From assembly GCA_902573725.1 (NCBI GenBank), contig CACGLE010000008.1:1-47220 (forward strand): a stretch of DNA of 47,220 nt, given 5' to 3'. Made by a program: the position numbers and the translations under genes. Shown here one piece after another: positions 22,886 through 33,621 of the stretch (its first letter is position 1; each line of letters opens with the position of its first letter). The notes beneath the pieces were generated by a model. The model saw nothing but the letters and a program-made list of their open reading frames with translations. It did no database searches and was not told where the DNA came from. This DNA is from an uncultured SAR116 cluster alpha proteobacterium. GTDB taxonomy: Bacteria > Pseudomonadota > Alphaproteobacteria > Puniceispirillales > Puniceispirillaceae.

Positions 22886-23578
22886 TTATCTTCGCTTTGC
22901 CATTTGCCTTGACATGTTTTTAACTAATGACGACACAACCCCATTTAATCCTGAGAAAACAAAGTTAGCCTGCTTCTCCAATGGTTTGGTAACTTTTGGT
23001 ATAAAAGATATCTCTTTTAATCTCCTATCCAAAAATGAAGATGTGTTTTCTATCGAACCTGAGTTATCTGCAAGAAAATAAAGTATAGTGGAGGAGTACA
23101 ATGCTCCGAGTAGTCCCCGTTTCGTAAAAAAACTGATATCTGTCGAGTGATCTCCTGTAGTTCGCCAAATGAGATCGATAGTTTGATACAGGAGTTTTTG
23201 ACTAAGTTGCAAATTTCTCGGGTTTAAAAGGTATTGTGCTGTTTTTCTAACCACCTCCTTGTGAGGCAAAGCCTGCTCCAATCGAACGATGATCATAAAT
23301 TTTATTTTAGCGGTTACTCCATTTGGAGCATCATGTGCATCCTTCATTTTCGTTTCAAAAGCAGAAACCATATCATTATCTGCTAATTCTGAGTAAATTT
23401 CTATGGCCTGTGTAACACCACGAGGCAAAATTCGCGCAATATCCGTAGATTGAAAACCACTATCGTTAGCTGCAAGTTCTAAACTCTTTTGGGTCCAACC
23501 GTCGAAAGGCACATGTGTCAAACAAGCACGAACGATTTTAGAGCGCTCCTGATTTTCTGTACTATTTGTTTTGGTCAT
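22886..23578 (-). CDS. COQ9 family ubiquinone-biosynthesis protein
   Basis: The 230-residue protein matches COQ9, formerly described in bacteria as the rpsU-divergently transcribed protein. FDGWTQKSLELAANDSGF at the N-terminus looks like a TetR-like helix-turn-helix. The lipid-binding C-terminal part contains STDISFFTKRGLLGALYSSTI and LYFLADNSGS. COQ9 binds an isoprenoid lipid and helps the hydroxylase step of ubiquinone synthesis. It is divergent from rpsU, 152 bp away, as is usual in alphaproteobacteria. The final KNMSRQMAKRR tail is basic. Confidence 0.9.
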   Translation of the reverse strand: MTKTNSTENQERSKIVRACLTHVPFDGWTQKSLELAANDSGFQSTDIARILPRGVTQAIEIYSELADNDMVSAFETKMKDAHDAPNGVTAKIKFMIIVRLEQALPHKEVVRKTAQYLLNPRNLQLSQKLLYQTIDLIWRTTGDHSTDISFFTKRGLLGALYSSTILYFLADNSGSIENTSSFLDRRLKEISFIPKVTKPLEKQANFVFSGLNGVVSSLVKNMSRQMAKRR

Positions 23579-23730
23579 ATAAATTCCATTAACAACGAAT
23601 TTCTAGCTGCTTATTTATATATGGTGAAATCTTAATAAAAGACAATGTTTGCACATATTGTATAAATATGATAACACTACCACCGAAAATAATAATATAA
23701 ATTTTTAAATGTAAATAGGGATATTAATCT

Positions 23731-23934
23731 GTGTACGTCGCTGTGAGAGAAAATAATGTAGACCAGGCACTTAGAGTGCTTAAGAAAAAGATGCAACGCG
23801 AGGGAATGTTTCGTGAAATGAAAAATAGACGTAATTTCGAAAAACCTTCAGAACGCCGAGCCCGTGAAGCCGCAGAATCAACACGCCGTGTTCGCAAATT
23901 AATGCGAAAACGCATGGAACGTGAGGGATACTAA
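23731..23934 (+). CDS. rpsU: 30S ribosomal protein S21
   Basis: The 67-residue product is S21: [20 protein letters not shown] then [16 protein letters not shown], with the arginine-rich C-terminus [10 protein letters not shown]. It helps base-pairing of the mRNA Shine-Dalgarno region with 16S rRNA. The start is GTG, with an AGGGA box 9 bases upstream, and no ATG fits the conserved N-terminus. COQ9 is divergent from it. pntA follows after 226 bp in the same direction but has its own promoter-like sequence. Confidence 0.95.
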   Translation: MYVAVRENNVDQALRVLKKKMQREGMFREMKNRRNFEKPSERRAREAAESTRRVRKLMRKRMEREGY

Positions 23935-24118
23935 TAATCTTAGCTTACGATAATCAAAATATAAATCCCTTCACCAGTATTATAAGACATATTTGTACTT
24001 TTTTTAATCAATCTTAATTAACCGTTGAGTTTAGTGATAATTCTAAAGATTTACCTATTACCTTAACAAAAATATTAACTTAAAAAACCTTATAATAAAA
24101 TAAATTAAAGGTTCGGTA

Positions 24119-24127
24119 TGGTATAAT
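24119..24127 (+). promoter_or_regulatory. Extended -10 promoter for pntAB
   Basis: TGGTATAAT (24119-24127) is a perfect extended -10 element (TGnTATAAT), 33 bases before the pntA ATG. No good -35 box is visible at 17 bases upstream, which extended -10 promoters do not need. The region between rpsU and here is very AT-rich and shows no terminator. Confidence 0.55.
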
Positions 24128-24160
24128 ATTTTTTAAAAAAATAGAACGGATATTGACAAC

Positions 24161-25726
24161 ATGATAATTGGCTCTCCTAAAGAACTACAAGCGGGTGAAA
24201 AACGAGTTGCAATGACTCCAGCAAGTGCTAGCCAACTTTTAAAGCTGGGTTTTGAATGCATTATAGAAACAGGAGCTGGTGTGGAGGCCGGTTTTTCAGA
24301 TGCTGATTATAAAGCCGCCGGGGTAAAAATAATCAAAACAGCCGCGAATTTATGGAAACAATCTGATATTATCATAAAAGTTCAAGCAGTAAATAAAGTT
24401 GAAGAAGCTTACTTAAATAAAGATAAAACAGTTATTAGCTTCTTCTGGCCAGCTCAAAATAAAGAGCTTTTAGACCGTTTGGTATCATCTGGTTGTAGTC
24501 AGATTGCAATGGATATGATTCCCAGAATAAGCCGTGCGCAAAAAATGGACGCTCTTTCTTCTATGGCAAATATAGCCGGGTATAGAGCAGTAATTGAGGC
24601 AGGTAATCATTTTGGCAGATTCTTTACTGGGCAAATAACAGCAGCGGGTAAGGTACCTCCTGCAAAGGTCCTTGTGATAGGCGCTGGTGTGGCAGGACTT
24701 GCAGCAATTGGCACAGCGCAGTCGCTCGGTGCAATTGTTCGAGCATTCGACGTGCGCCCGGAGGTGGCTGAACAAATTGAATCCATGGGAGCTGAGTTCC
24801 TCTTTCTTGAATTTGATGAAGATGGTTCAGGAGAAGGTGGCTATGCAAAACCAGCTTCACCAGAATTCATTGAGAAAGAGATGGCTCTATTTCGTGAGCA
24901 GGCACCGGAAGTTGATATCGTAATTACAACTGCATTGATTCCAGGAAAACCTGCCCCAAAATTATGGCCCAAAGAAATGGTGTCTTTAATGAAGCCTGGG
25001 TCTGTAATTATTGACTTAGCTGCAGAGCAAGGTGGTAATTGTGACTTAACAAAGCCAAATCAAACGGTAAAAACAGACAATGATGTTAAAATTATTGGAT
25101 ATACAGACTTCCCAAGTCGGATGGCTGCTCAAAGCTCTACTTTATATTCTACTAATATACGTCACATGCTTGACGATCTTACCCCAAAAAACAATGGGAA
25201 GGTAAATATAAATCTTCAAGATGATGTTATTCGGGGCGCGTTAGTTAGTCACAAGGGTAAATTGATGTTTCCGCCACCAGCACCGAAAATTGCTGCAATA
25301 GGAAAACAGACAACTCCAAAACAACAAGTTGAACCATCAGCTGAAGAAAAAGCAGCTCTCGAACAAGCAGCTATCCGTAAATCTGGACAACAGCAGTGGG
25401 GGCTACTTTTAGTTGGTGGGTTATTCATGTTAATCATTGGAAATTTTGCTCCAGCCAGCTTTATGCAACATTTTATAGTATTTGCGTTAGCTTGCTTCGT
25501 AGGGTATCAGGTTATTTGGAATGTTAGTCATGCTCTTCATACCCCACTAATGGCAGTTACTAACGCTATTTCGGGCATCATTATTCTAGGTGCACTGTTA
25601 CAAGTTGGCTCTAGTGGTTTCATTGTTACCGTGCTTGCAAGTATTTCAGTCTTAATTGCTACCATAAATATTGTCGGAGGATTTATGGTAACAAAAAGAA
25701 TGCTTGCTATGTTTCAAAAGAGTTAG
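24161..25726 (+). CDS. pntA: Proton-translocating transhydrogenase, alpha subunit (fused form)
   Basis: The 521-residue protein couples NADH/NADP hydride transfer to proton flow across the inner membrane. Residues 1-140 are the AlaDh/PNT N-terminal domain ([20 protein letters not shown]). About 145-380 hold the NAD(H)-binding domain with [20 protein letters not shown]. Residues about 410-520 form the membrane segments with [20 protein letters not shown]. Both parts that are split as PntAA and PntAB in Rhodospirillum are fused here, as in E. coli. pntB follows after 11 bp. Confidence 0.95.
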   Translation: MIIGSPKELQAGEKRVAMTPASASQLLKLGFECIIETGAGVEAGFSDADYKAAGVKIIKTAANLWKQSDIIIKVQAVNKVEEAYLNKDKTVISFFWPAQNKELLDRLVSSGCSQIAMDMIPRISRAQKMDALSSMANIAGYRAVIEAGNHFGRFFTGQITAAGKVPPAKVLVIGAGVAGLAAIGTAQSLGAIVRAFDVRPEVAEQIESMGAEFLFLEFDEDGSGEGGYAKPASPEFIEKEMALFREQAPEVDIVITTALIPGKPAPKLWPKEMVSLMKPGSVIIDLAAEQGGNCDLTKPNQTVKTDNDVKIIGYTDFPSRMAAQSSTLYSTNIRHMLDDLTPKNNGKVNINLQDDVIRGALVSHKGKLMFPPPAPKIAAIGKQTTPKQQVEPSAEEKAALEQAAIRKSGQQQWGLLLVGGLFMLIIGNFAPASFMQHFIVFALACFVGYQVIWNVSHALHTPLMAVTNAISGIIILGALLQVGSSGFIVTVLASISVLIATINIVGGFMVTKRMLAMFQKS

Positions 25727-25737
25727 AGGTGTAACCT

Positions 25738-27117
25738 ATGCTGAGTTCTAATATAGTAACTGCCATCTACATTGCTGCGAGTGTATTATTTATTTTATCA
25801 CTCGGCGGCCTATCTAACCAAGAAAAAGCTAAACGAGCCGTATGGTTTGGCATAGTCGGCATGGCCTTAGCTGTTTTTGGAACGGTTTTTGGACCACAGG
25901 TCTCTGGATTTATCTGGATAATACCTATGATCATAATAGGCAGCATTATTGGAACAGTAGTGGCTCAACGCGTCGAAATGACTGGTATGCCACAGTTAGT
26001 TGCTGCTCTTCACAGCTTTGTTGGTATAGCTGCAGTTTTTATTGGAATAAATTCACATATTGAACCTCCATCTAACCTTTTTGGAGCCGAACTAATTATT
26101 CATGATATTGAAATTTTTATCGGGGTCTTTATTGGCGCAGTCACAGCAACAGGGTCTGTTATTGCTTATGGTAAATTGTCTGGCACAATTGATGGCAAAG
26201 CATTACTTCTACCGGCAAGAAATTGGCTAAATTTAGCTGCGGTATTATTTTGTGTATGGCTTGGCGCGCTATTTCTAAATCATGTTGGATCGTGGCCACT
26301 ATACCTCATGACGATTGTGGCTTTAATTTTTGGTGCCCATCTTGTAATGGCAATAGGTGGGGCTGATATGCCAGTTGTTGTCTCTATGCTGAATTCCTAT
26401 TCTGGTTGGGCAGCCGCCGCTACAGGTTTTCTGCTTGGAAATGATTTGCTCATAGTTACCGGTGCACTTGTTGGAGCTTCTGGTGCAATTTTATCTTATA
26501 TAATGTGTAAGGCCATGAATAGGAACTTTATTTCTGTAATCTTAGGAGGCTGGGGAACTTCTGTTGGCCCTACCCAAGAGGTTGAAGGTGAAATGGTTGC
26601 AACCGACATATCAAGTGTTGCTGCTGACATTGTAGACGCTCAGAATATTGTAATTGTTCCTGGCTATGGAATGGCAGTTGCACAAGCACAAAGTGCCGTT
26701 TCAGAGATTACGCGACGTTTAAGAGATAAAGGTAAAAATGTTAGATTTGCAATACATCCAGTTGCAGGCAGACTACCTGGACATATGAATGTTCTTCTTG
26801 CGGAAGCTAAAGTGCCTTATGATATTGTTTTAGAGATGGATGAAATAAACGAGGATTTTCCCGATACGGATATGGTCATCATTCTTGGTGCCAATGATAT
26901 TGTAAACCCAGCTGCTCAGGACGATCCAAATAGCCCCATCGCTGGAATGCCAGTCTTGGAAGTCTGGAAGGCTGGCCAGGTTATTATTTCAAAGCGTGGT
27001 CAAGGCCGCGGTTATTCTGGAATTGAAAACCCACTTTTCTTCAAAGATAATTCTAGAATGTTATATGGAGACGCTAAAGCTTCCCTCGACGAACTATTAA
27101 GCAAAATAACTAAATAG
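25738..27117 (+). CDS. pntB: Proton-translocating transhydrogenase, beta subunit
   Basis: The 459-residue subunit begins with about nine membrane segments (residues 1-265), including the conserved [20 protein letters not shown] and [20 protein letters not shown]. It ends with the NADP(H)-binding domain: [20 protein letters not shown], the [18 protein letters not shown] loop and [20 protein letters not shown]. It pairs with PntA to supply NADPH from the proton gradient. The gene converges with the ABC1 kinase, 17 bp between stops. Confidence 0.96.
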   Translation: MLSSNIVTAIYIAASVLFILSLGGLSNQEKAKRAVWFGIVGMALAVFGTVFGPQVSGFIWIIPMIIIGSIIGTVVAQRVEMTGMPQLVAALHSFVGIAAVFIGINSHIEPPSNLFGAELIIHDIEIFIGVFIGAVTATGSVIAYGKLSGTIDGKALLLPARNWLNLAAVLFCVWLGALFLNHVGSWPLYLMTIVALIFGAHLVMAIGGADMPVVVSMLNSYSGWAAAATGFLLGNDLLIVTGALVGASGAILSYIMCKAMNRNFISVILGGWGTSVGPTQEVEGEMVATDISSVAADIVDAQNIVIVPGYGMAVAQAQSAVSEITRRLRDKGKNVRFAIHPVAGRLPGHMNVLLAEAKVPYDIVLEMDEINEDFPDTDMVIILGANDIVNPAAQDDPNSPIAGMPVLEVWKAGQVIISKRGQGRGYSGIENPLFFKDNSRMLYGDAKASLDELLSKITK

Positions 27118-27134
27118 TAATATCTTATTTTTAA

Positions 27135-28496
27135 TTATTTTGCTATCAAGCTTTCGGGAAGCCCTATTTGTTTGATCGCGCTTTTTTGGCGCTTTCCTAG
27201 GGAATCAAGTGTAAAATCGTCAATGAGTCCATGAAAAAGTTGATGCCAATTAACCTCTGCTTTTAAATGCATAAAAACAGATCCTAATCCGACTGCAGCC
27301 CTATCCATTAAAACAAATTCACGTGGTGGTTTTATGCCCCCAATTCTTTTAAGTTCTTCATGAACTTTACCAGCAAGCTCGCGACCATAGTTTCCACCTC
27401 TCATTTCTTGAATGGGTCTTATTTTATCCTCTAATAAAGGGCCATAAATGAACCTTGCCCAAATATTTAGAATTTCAATCGCCTCTTTATCTAGACCTTT
27501 AAAACCCCACTGAGAATAAGCATGAACAGCCAGCTCGATATTTCCATCTCTTAGCGCTTTATATAAATCAATAACGCCTCCAACAAATTCTGGTCGAAAA
27601 ACACGAATAGAGCCAAAATCCATCAAGTTAATTTTTAAGTCTTTGGTAATAGAATAATTACCAAGATGAGGATCACCATGAATTACACCATAATAATAAA
27701 AAGGTACATACCAGGTACGAAACATGTTGATTGCAACCATATTCCTATCATCTTGAGATGGTTCTCTTTCAAGATATTTCATTAGTTTTAGACCATCCAC
27801 CCAGCTCATCGTTAAAACGCGAGAAGTTGTAAGATCATCTATGGGTTTGGGTAGAACAACCTTGTTTTCGCCGGCGAGCATTAATCGGTATAATTTCATA
27901 TTCAATGCTTCTCGATTATAATCCAGCTCTTCACGTAACCTGTCAGATAATTCTGTGAAAATGTCCTTCGTAGAGATCGCAGAGTCAATCCGCTCATACA
28001 AGGAAAACACAAGTTTCAACTGGTTTAAATCCGCATTAATAGCAGAATCCATATCTGGGTATTGTAGCTTTACAGCCACTTTTTCATTGTCAAGTTTTGC
28101 TTGATGAACCTGACCAAGAGAAGCAGCGGAATACGCATTCTTATCAAAACTTTCAAATTTTTTTTCCCATTCATTTCCAAGCTCAGACCTCATGCGCCTC
28201 TTAACAAAGAGCCAGCCCATTGCTGGCGCATCAGCTTGCAAAGCAGCTAATTCATCCGCGTATTCTTTTGGAAGTGCATCTGGAATAGTTGATAGAATTT
28301 GCGCAACTTTCATGAGTGGGCCCTTTAAACTTCCTAATGCTTCACGAAGCTGAATGGCATGTTTAGAGCGGTCCAATTCTAATCCTAAGTACCGTTCTCC
28401 TGCTAGCCTTGCCGCCAAACTAGACATGGTACCTGTTACTTGCGCATATCTTCTTAATCTGCCCCCTATGCTTGAGCGTTCTTCATGGTTCGCCAT
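27135..28496 (-). CDS. ABC1/ADCK family atypical kinase-like protein
   Basis: The 453-residue protein is a UbiB/ADCK-type kinase-like protein. It has LKGPLMKVAQILSTIPDALP (the family KxGQ region, here KVAQ), then AASLGQVHQAKL, the ATP-binding lysine in VAVKLQYPDM, GVIHGDPHLGNYSI and LMDFGSIRVF. ABC1 proteins support ubiquinone synthesis or lipid handling through ATPase activity. There are no C-terminal membrane helices as in UbiB, so it is the AarF-like soluble type. It starts 2 bp after the oligopeptidase stop and is co-transcribed with it. Confidence 0.9.
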   Translation of the reverse strand: MANHEERSSIGGRLRRYAQVTGTMSSLAARLAGERYLGLELDRSKHAIQLREALGSLKGPLMKVAQILSTIPDALPKEYADELAALQADAPAMGWLFVKRRMRSELGNEWEKKFESFDKNAYSAASLGQVHQAKLDNEKVAVKLQYPDMDSAINADLNQLKLVFSLYERIDSAISTKDIFTELSDRLREELDYNREALNMKLYRLMLAGENKVVLPKPIDDLTTSRVLTMSWVDGLKLMKYLEREPSQDDRNMVAINMFRTWYVPFYYYGVIHGDPHLGNYSITKDLKINLMDFGSIRVFRPEFVGGVIDLYKALRDGNIELAVHAYSQWGFKGLDKEAIEILNIWARFIYGPLLEDKIRPIQEMRGGNYGRELAGKVHEELKRIGGIKPPREFVLMDRAAVGLGSVFMHLKAEVNWHQLFHGLIDDFTLDSLGKRQKSAIKQIGLPESLIAK

Positions 28497-28498
28497 TA

Positions 28499-30262
28499 TT
28501 ATAAACCCTCAAGTTGGTCAATCATGGTGGAGATCATATCAAGGCCTTTATTCCAAAATTCAGGCTCAGAGGGGTTAAGTGAAAACGGAATTAACGCTTG
28601 ATCAAACCTTACCGTACCTCCGCTTCTTAATAGTGTTTTATAATGAATATTAAAATCTGCGTCTGAGCCATCTTGGTATACCTGCCATAGGGCATTTACA
28701 AGACAATCACCAAACGCATAAGCGTATACATAAAATGGTGAATGCACAAAATGAGGAACATAAGCCCATATTGGCTTAAAACTATCATCAATTCTAATCC
28801 CTGGACCAAGTGCTTGTTTTTGCGTTTCAACCCAAAACTTTGAGATCTCATTTGAACTTAACTCGCCTTGCCTTCGATGAGTGTGCACTAAGTACTCAAA
28901 ATTATGAAAAGCCACCTGACGGACGACCGTATTTAACATATCCTCGATTTTATCCGCTAACATAAGGCGTTTAGATTGCTCTGAAGTTTCTGCATCTAAG
29001 ATTGTGTGAAAGGTGAGCATTTCTGAAAATACAGACGCAGTTTCTGCGAGGGTTAACGGTGTTGATGACATCAACTCACCTTGTTCTGCAGCAAGAAGCT
29101 GATGTACTCCGTGACCCATTTCATGAGCTAAAGTCATCACATCACGAGAATAACCCTCAAAATTCATTAGTATGTAGGGATGAACTGTTGTTACCGAAGG
29201 GTGTGAAAAGGCACCTGATGCTTTTCCAGTTCTTATTTCTGCATCTATCCATGAGTTATCAAAAAATTGTTTTGCAAGCTCTCCCATCTCTGTATCAAAA
29301 GCATTAAAAGAAGATTGCACGATTTCGCATGCTTCTTGCCAACTAAAATTTTTCCCCTCATTTCCTGCTATAGGGGCATTTCTATCCCACCACGGCATGG
29401 TTTCGCCTCCGAGCCAGCCAGCTTTTAATTTATAATATCGATGGGATAACTCTGGCATTCTATTAGTGACTGATTCAACAAGTGTGTCTACAGTATGGTC
29501 GTCAACATCATTCGCAAGGTTTCTTGAAGAAATCACCCCCTTATATCCTCTCCAACGATCTTCCGTATCTTTTTGCTTTGAAATGGTGTTTGTAATGAGG
29601 GTAAATAAACGCAAATTATCATTTAAAACTTTAGATAGAGACGCAGCGGCTGTCTCTCTGACATTGGGATCTGCTTTTGATAGTTTATTTAGTATTTCAG
29701 TCTCAGTAAGCTGTTCACCTAAAAATTCAAATCTAAGCTCAGAGAAAGTTTCATCAAATAGTCTTACCCAAGCCTGCCTATTGGTGGGTGATTGTTCTAC
29801 TAATAATTTCTCAAGCCTTGGTTCAAGATTGTATTTCGAAGCTAACCTCAAGAGCCTAAGCCATGGCTGGTAATGTGCAAAAGCCTCCTCTTTAAGCATC
29901 TGAAGGTACTGCACCTCAGAAATAGATGCTAATTCAAGCTCAATAAAAACGAGATTTGATTGAACAGCATTTATAGCCTCTCTCATATTCTGGGAATGCT
30001 GAGCAAATTCGGGGTTACTTGTGTCTGCTGCAAAGCACAAATCTGCATGTGACGATATTTTACCCAATAAGATGATAATCTGCTCATAGCATACTATAAC
30101 ATTACTAGCCTCATTAGCTGACAAACTGGCTATTTTACCTTCATATTTCTGCTGTAATTTAAGAGCTTCATCGGAACATTTTTGCAAATCAGCCCTAATG
30201 CTTTCCGACTCTATGGAGTCATAAAAATCGGTTAATGACCAAACGGGTAATTTATCTGCCAT
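28499..30262 (-). CDS. M3 family oligoendopeptidase (PepF-like)
   Basis: The 587-residue zinc peptidase has the HExxH site in TLAHEMGHGVHQLLA (H380, E381, H384) and the third ligand Glu in LAETASVFSEML (about E407). The N-terminal 200 residues form the helical cap of the oligoendopeptidase F group (TIGR02290-like). It should hydrolyse short peptides in the cytosol. The C-terminal YVPHFVHSPFYVYAYAFGD is typical for the family. The ABC1 kinase gene follows after 2 bp, a pairing common in alphaproteobacteria. Confidence 0.93.
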   Translation of the reverse strand: MADKLPVWSLTDFYDSIESESIRADLQKCSDEALKLQQKYEGKIASLSANEASNVIVCYEQIIILLGKISSHADLCFAADTSNPEFAQHSQNMREAINAVQSNLVFIELELASISEVQYLQMLKEEAFAHYQPWLRLLRLASKYNLEPRLEKLLVEQSPTNRQAWVRLFDETFSELRFEFLGEQLTETEILNKLSKADPNVRETAAASLSKVLNDNLRLFTLITNTISKQKDTEDRWRGYKGVISSRNLANDVDDHTVDTLVESVTNRMPELSHRYYKLKAGWLGGETMPWWDRNAPIAGNEGKNFSWQEACEIVQSSFNAFDTEMGELAKQFFDNSWIDAEIRTGKASGAFSHPSVTTVHPYILMNFEGYSRDVMTLAHEMGHGVHQLLAAEQGELMSSTPLTLAETASVFSEMLTFHTILDAETSEQSKRLMLADKIEDMLNTVVRQVAFHNFEYLVHTHRRQGELSSNEISKFWVETQKQALGPGIRIDDSFKPIWAYVPHFVHSPFYVYAYAFGDCLVNALWQVYQDGSDADFNIHYKTLLRSGGTVRFDQALIPFSLNPSEPEFWNKGLDMISTMIDQLEGL

Positions 30263-30450
30263 TATAAATTTATCCTTTTACATAATTATTTGAAGTTAAG
30301 CAAAACAGCTAATACAGCTTGTAATCATGAAAGACTAATAAAGCAAAAATATATCTACGTATAAAAAGAGTAGTCCACATTTTAACTTGCTAATGCTTAT
30401 TAAAAGCGACCATAATTAACATACAAACCTCAGTAAATACATAGAAGCAC

Positions 30451-32232
30451 ATGCCCCAGATTCAAGGACTAGGACCAAAAGAAAACACCCTTTATGAGAT
30501 GTTTTTTAATCGTGCAAAGCAACAACCTGATAGCGCGTTTATTTGGACCAAAAAAGAAAATGAGTGGAAAAGTCATAGCTGGGGCCATGTTGCCAATCAG
30601 GTGAAAATCATAGCAAGTGCTCTTACACAACGCGGTATAACTGCAGGTGCTAGAGTAGCAATTTTATCAGAAAACAGAATCGAATGGATAATAACCGACC
30701 TTGCAATTATGTCTATAGGAGCAATCTCTGTTCCATTATTTACAACCTATACCCAAACTGACATCACCTATCTTTTGTCTCATTCGGGCGCGAGAGCTAT
30801 CATCTGCTCTAATTCAGAACTTACGGCTATTGCCGAAACAGCAGCTCAAGATTCACCAGAATGTTATTTAATGGTTATAATGGAGCAAAGTAAATTACTT
30901 CACCACTCACATAATCTGGCAATTGTAAACTGGGAAGACCTAATAAAGGAGGGTGAAAAGGCAAGTTCTAATAAAATTATTTCATCCTTGCCGATGAGTG
31001 TAGACGATGTTTGTTGTATTATTTACACTTCAGATGGCGAAGAAAAACCAAAAGGCGCTATGCTTACACATCGCTCTATAATGGCCGTTTTGGCAGGAGC
31101 GGAGGGTCTTTTAGCAGACTTAACATCTGGTAAAGAAGTGTTTTTATCCATGCTGCCTTTTAGCCATGCATATGAACATTCGGTTGGTTTATTCTTTCCA
31201 ATACATATTCGAGCCGAAATATATTTACTGCAAAAACCAGAAACCCTAAGTTCGGCAATAATAGAGACTAAACCAACGATTATGACAGCTGTACCAAGAT
31301 TATACGAAATTTTGCGTGATAGGATTAATGCTTCTTACCAACATAAAGGTACTATAAATCTAAAAATGCTTGATAGGGCCGTTTATCTTGGGCGAAAAAG
31401 CTTGCAGAAAATACCCCTTACGCTGCTTGAACGAATTGAAAATAGCTATTTAAACCTGACGGTGCGACGTCACATTAATGCACGACTGGGGGGCCGCTTG
31501 AAAGCATTTGTTTCAGGTGGAGCAGCGTTAGACCCTAACATTGGATATTTTTTTCTAGCTTTAGACATACCCATCTTGCAAGGATATGGACAGACTGAGG
31601 CTTCTCCTGTAATCACCGCGAATCCACCTAAAAAAATTAAAATAGAAACAGTCGGGAAATTACTCATTGGAGTAGAGGCAAAACTTACAAAACAAGGAGA
31701 AATTTGTGTTCGTGGAGACCTTTTAATGAAGGGGTATTGGAACGACCCAATTGCTACTAAAAAAAAATTGCGTGATGGTTGGCTTATGACAGGTGATATT
31801 GGTGTGATCCACCCCGATGGGTATATTAGTTTAACAGGAAGAAAAAAAGATATCATTATTAATTCAGGTGGCGATAATATCTCACCTGTGAAAATAGAGA
31901 CTGTTTTAGAGGCACACCCTGATATCGAGCAAGCAATGGCTTTTGGCAACCAACGCGCTTATATAACGGCTGTTATTACCCCAAGTCAGACTCTAATAAG
32001 AAAACTACACGAAGATCAGAATAAGTTATCAAGGATTGTTTCAGAAGCGGTAAAAACAGCAAATGCAAGGCTAAGTAGCCTAGAGAAAGTAAGGAGTTTT
32101 GTTTTAAGTGATGAACCTTTTTCGGTAAGAAATGACTGTATGACCGCCTCAGGTATCATTAAACGCCAACAAATTAATAAATTATATCAGGAACGGCTAG
32201 AACAATTGTATCAAAGAAAAAGTTCGCTATAA
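30451..32232 (+). CDS. Long-chain acyl-CoA synthetase-like AMP-binding protein with altered P-loop
   Basis: The 593-residue protein belongs to the long-chain fatty-acid ligase family. It shows A5 ILQGYGQTEASPVITAN, A7/A8 LMTGDIGVIHPDGYISLTGR and the A10 lysine in SGIIKRQQ. The ATP-gripping A3 loop, normally TSGTTGxPKG or TSGTGGxPKG, reads TSDGEEKPKG (residues 193-202). The glycine-threonine core is replaced by acidic residues while the flanking YTS and PKGAMLTH are intact. Adenylation may be lost or changed. The rest of the protein is full-length and well conserved, so it is not an obvious pseudogene. It is divergent from the oligopeptidase gene. Confidence 0.9.
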   Translation: MPQIQGLGPKENTLYEMFFNRAKQQPDSAFIWTKKENEWKSHSWGHVANQVKIIASALTQRGITAGARVAILSENRIEWIITDLAIMSIGAISVPLFTTYTQTDITYLLSHSGARAIICSNSELTAIAETAAQDSPECYLMVIMEQSKLLHHSHNLAIVNWEDLIKEGEKASSNKIISSLPMSVDDVCCIIYTSDGEEKPKGAMLTHRSIMAVLAGAEGLLADLTSGKEVFLSMLPFSHAYEHSVGLFFPIHIRAEIYLLQKPETLSSAIIETKPTIMTAVPRLYEILRDRINASYQHKGTINLKMLDRAVYLGRKSLQKIPLTLLERIENSYLNLTVRRHINARLGGRLKAFVSGGAALDPNIGYFFLALDIPILQGYGQTEASPVITANPPKKIKIETVGKLLIGVEAKLTKQGEICVRGDLLMKGYWNDPIATKKKLRDGWLMTGDIGVIHPDGYISLTGRKKDIIINSGGDNISPVKIETVLEAHPDIEQAMAFGNQRAYITAVITPSQTLIRKLHEDQNKLSRIVSEAVKTANARLSSLEKVRSFVLSDEPFSVRNDCMTASGIIKRQQINKLYQERLEQLYQRKSSL

Positions 32233-32269
32233 ATCTAATCCCTAAACTCATAAAGGGCTCTATTATTTT

Positions 32270-33610
32270 TTACACATTTAAAAGCAAATATTCTCTTTCC
32301 CATGGAGAGATAACTTTTAAAAATGCCTCAGCTTCAGCACGTTTAACTTCGTTAAACACAGATATAAAGTCAAGTCCGAGCACTTCTTTAAGTTTTTTAG
32401 CTTTATCTAAACTATCAAGAGCCATATCAAGATTTCGAGGTAACGTGTGCAAATTATCTGACTCCTTTACCATTGGCTTCGCAGGCTCTATCTTTTCTTC
32501 AATACCAAGAAGAATACAAGCAAATGTTAAGGCAATCGATAAATATGGGTTTGTATCTGCACCAGGAATTCTATTCTCGATGCGCCTGCTGCGATAATCA
32601 CCAGCAGGAACCCTCAGTCCCACAGTTCGATTATCAACTCCCCATGCAACATTTGCGGGAGCATCATAAGTCGTAATAAATCTTCTATAACTATTTACAT
32701 AGGGTGCCATTAGCGCCATCCCACCAGCAAGATAGCGCTGCAATCCTCCAAGAGCATGCCGAAACGTTTCTGTATCTTCACCACTCGAATTAGAAAACAT
32801 ATTTTGACCATTTTTTAAGTCACAAATCGAACAATGCAGGTGCATTGATGAGCCAGGTTGGTATTGCATAGGTTTTGCCATAAAGGTTGCATGAATATGA
32901 TGATTTAGTGCTGTCTGTCTTACAGTTCTTTTAAAAATCAATGCTTGATCTGCCAGCGTTAATGCCTCTCCATGATTGAAATTAATTTCCATTTGAGCTG
33001 CCCCACCCTCATGAACAAGTGTATCAATATCAAGCCCCATAGTTTCACAATGATCGTAAACATCTTCGAAAAAAGGATCAAAATCATTGACTGCATCAAT
33101 ACCATAAGCTTGTTTTCCTGTTTCGGCTCTTCCAGACCTACCAGGTGGTGTTTTCAGTGGATGATCGGGATCTGAACTTTGTGATACAAGGAAAAACTCA
33201 AGCTCTGGTGCGACTATCGCAGACAACCCTCTATCATTGAGTGCCCGAATAACACGCTTTAAAACAGCGCGTGGGGCGACCGTGACTTCAGCATTATCTA
33301 AGTAAAAAGCGTCATGGATGATCTGAGCAGTTGGTTCTGAATACCATGGCACTAAATAGGCAGCATTTTCATCAGGTTTTAGAACTACATCACCTACCGC
33401 CGCATTTAATACAACGGAGTCATGATAATCACCTGTTACGGTCTGTCCAAACACATATTCTGGAAGACGAAGGCCGCTTCCTCTCAGAACTTTATTATAT
33501 TTGTCCGCTGGTAGAATCTTACCTCTCGGAATACCGGCTATATCCGGAACTAAACATTCAACTTCTGTAATACTGCGATCCGACAGCCATTTATTTAGTT
33601 TTTGGGTCAT
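32270..33610 (-). CDS. puuA: Glutamine synthetase-like gamma-glutamylputrescine synthetase
   Basis: The 446-residue protein has the class I glutamine-synthetase fold: APELEFFLV, EGGAAQMEINFNHG, GSSMHLHCSI, WGVDNRTVGLRVP and RRIENRIPGADTNPYL. The N-terminal ITEVECLVPDIAGIPRGKIL is typical of the PuuA group rather than GlnA. PuuA joins glutamate to putrescine with ATP. It lies 11 bp after an aminotransferase gene on the same strand and near an oxidase and an agmatinase, which supports a polyamine role. A related amine substrate remains possible. Confidence 0.88.
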   Translation of the reverse strand: MTQKLNKWLSDRSITEVECLVPDIAGIPRGKILPADKYNKVLRGSGLRLPEYVFGQTVTGDYHDSVVLNAAVGDVVLKPDENAAYLVPWYSEPTAQIIHDAFYLDNAEVTVAPRAVLKRVIRALNDRGLSAIVAPELEFFLVSQSSDPDHPLKTPPGRSGRAETGKQAYGIDAVNDFDPFFEDVYDHCETMGLDIDTLVHEGGAAQMEINFNHGEALTLADQALIFKRTVRQTALNHHIHATFMAKPMQYQPGSSMHLHCSICDLKNGQNMFSNSSGEDTETFRHALGGLQRYLAGGMALMAPYVNSYRRFITTYDAPANVAWGVDNRTVGLRVPAGDYRSRRIENRIPGADTNPYLSIALTFACILLGIEEKIEPAKPMVKESDNLHTLPRNLDMALDSLDKAKKLKEVLGLDFISVFNEVKRAEAEAFLKVISPWEREYLLLNV

Positions 33611-33621
33611 AATTTAGGTGC

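Noticed and set aside
29466-29873. A 135-codon plus-strand frame within the oligopeptidase gene
   Set aside because: It is antisense to the N-terminal domain of the M3 peptidase, has low-complexity serine and phenylalanine content, and no ribosome site.
31470-31949. A 159-codon minus-strand frame within the acyl-CoA synthetase gene
   Set aside because: It is antisense to strongly conserved adenylation motifs of the plus-strand gene and has no domain of its own, so it is a coding shadow.
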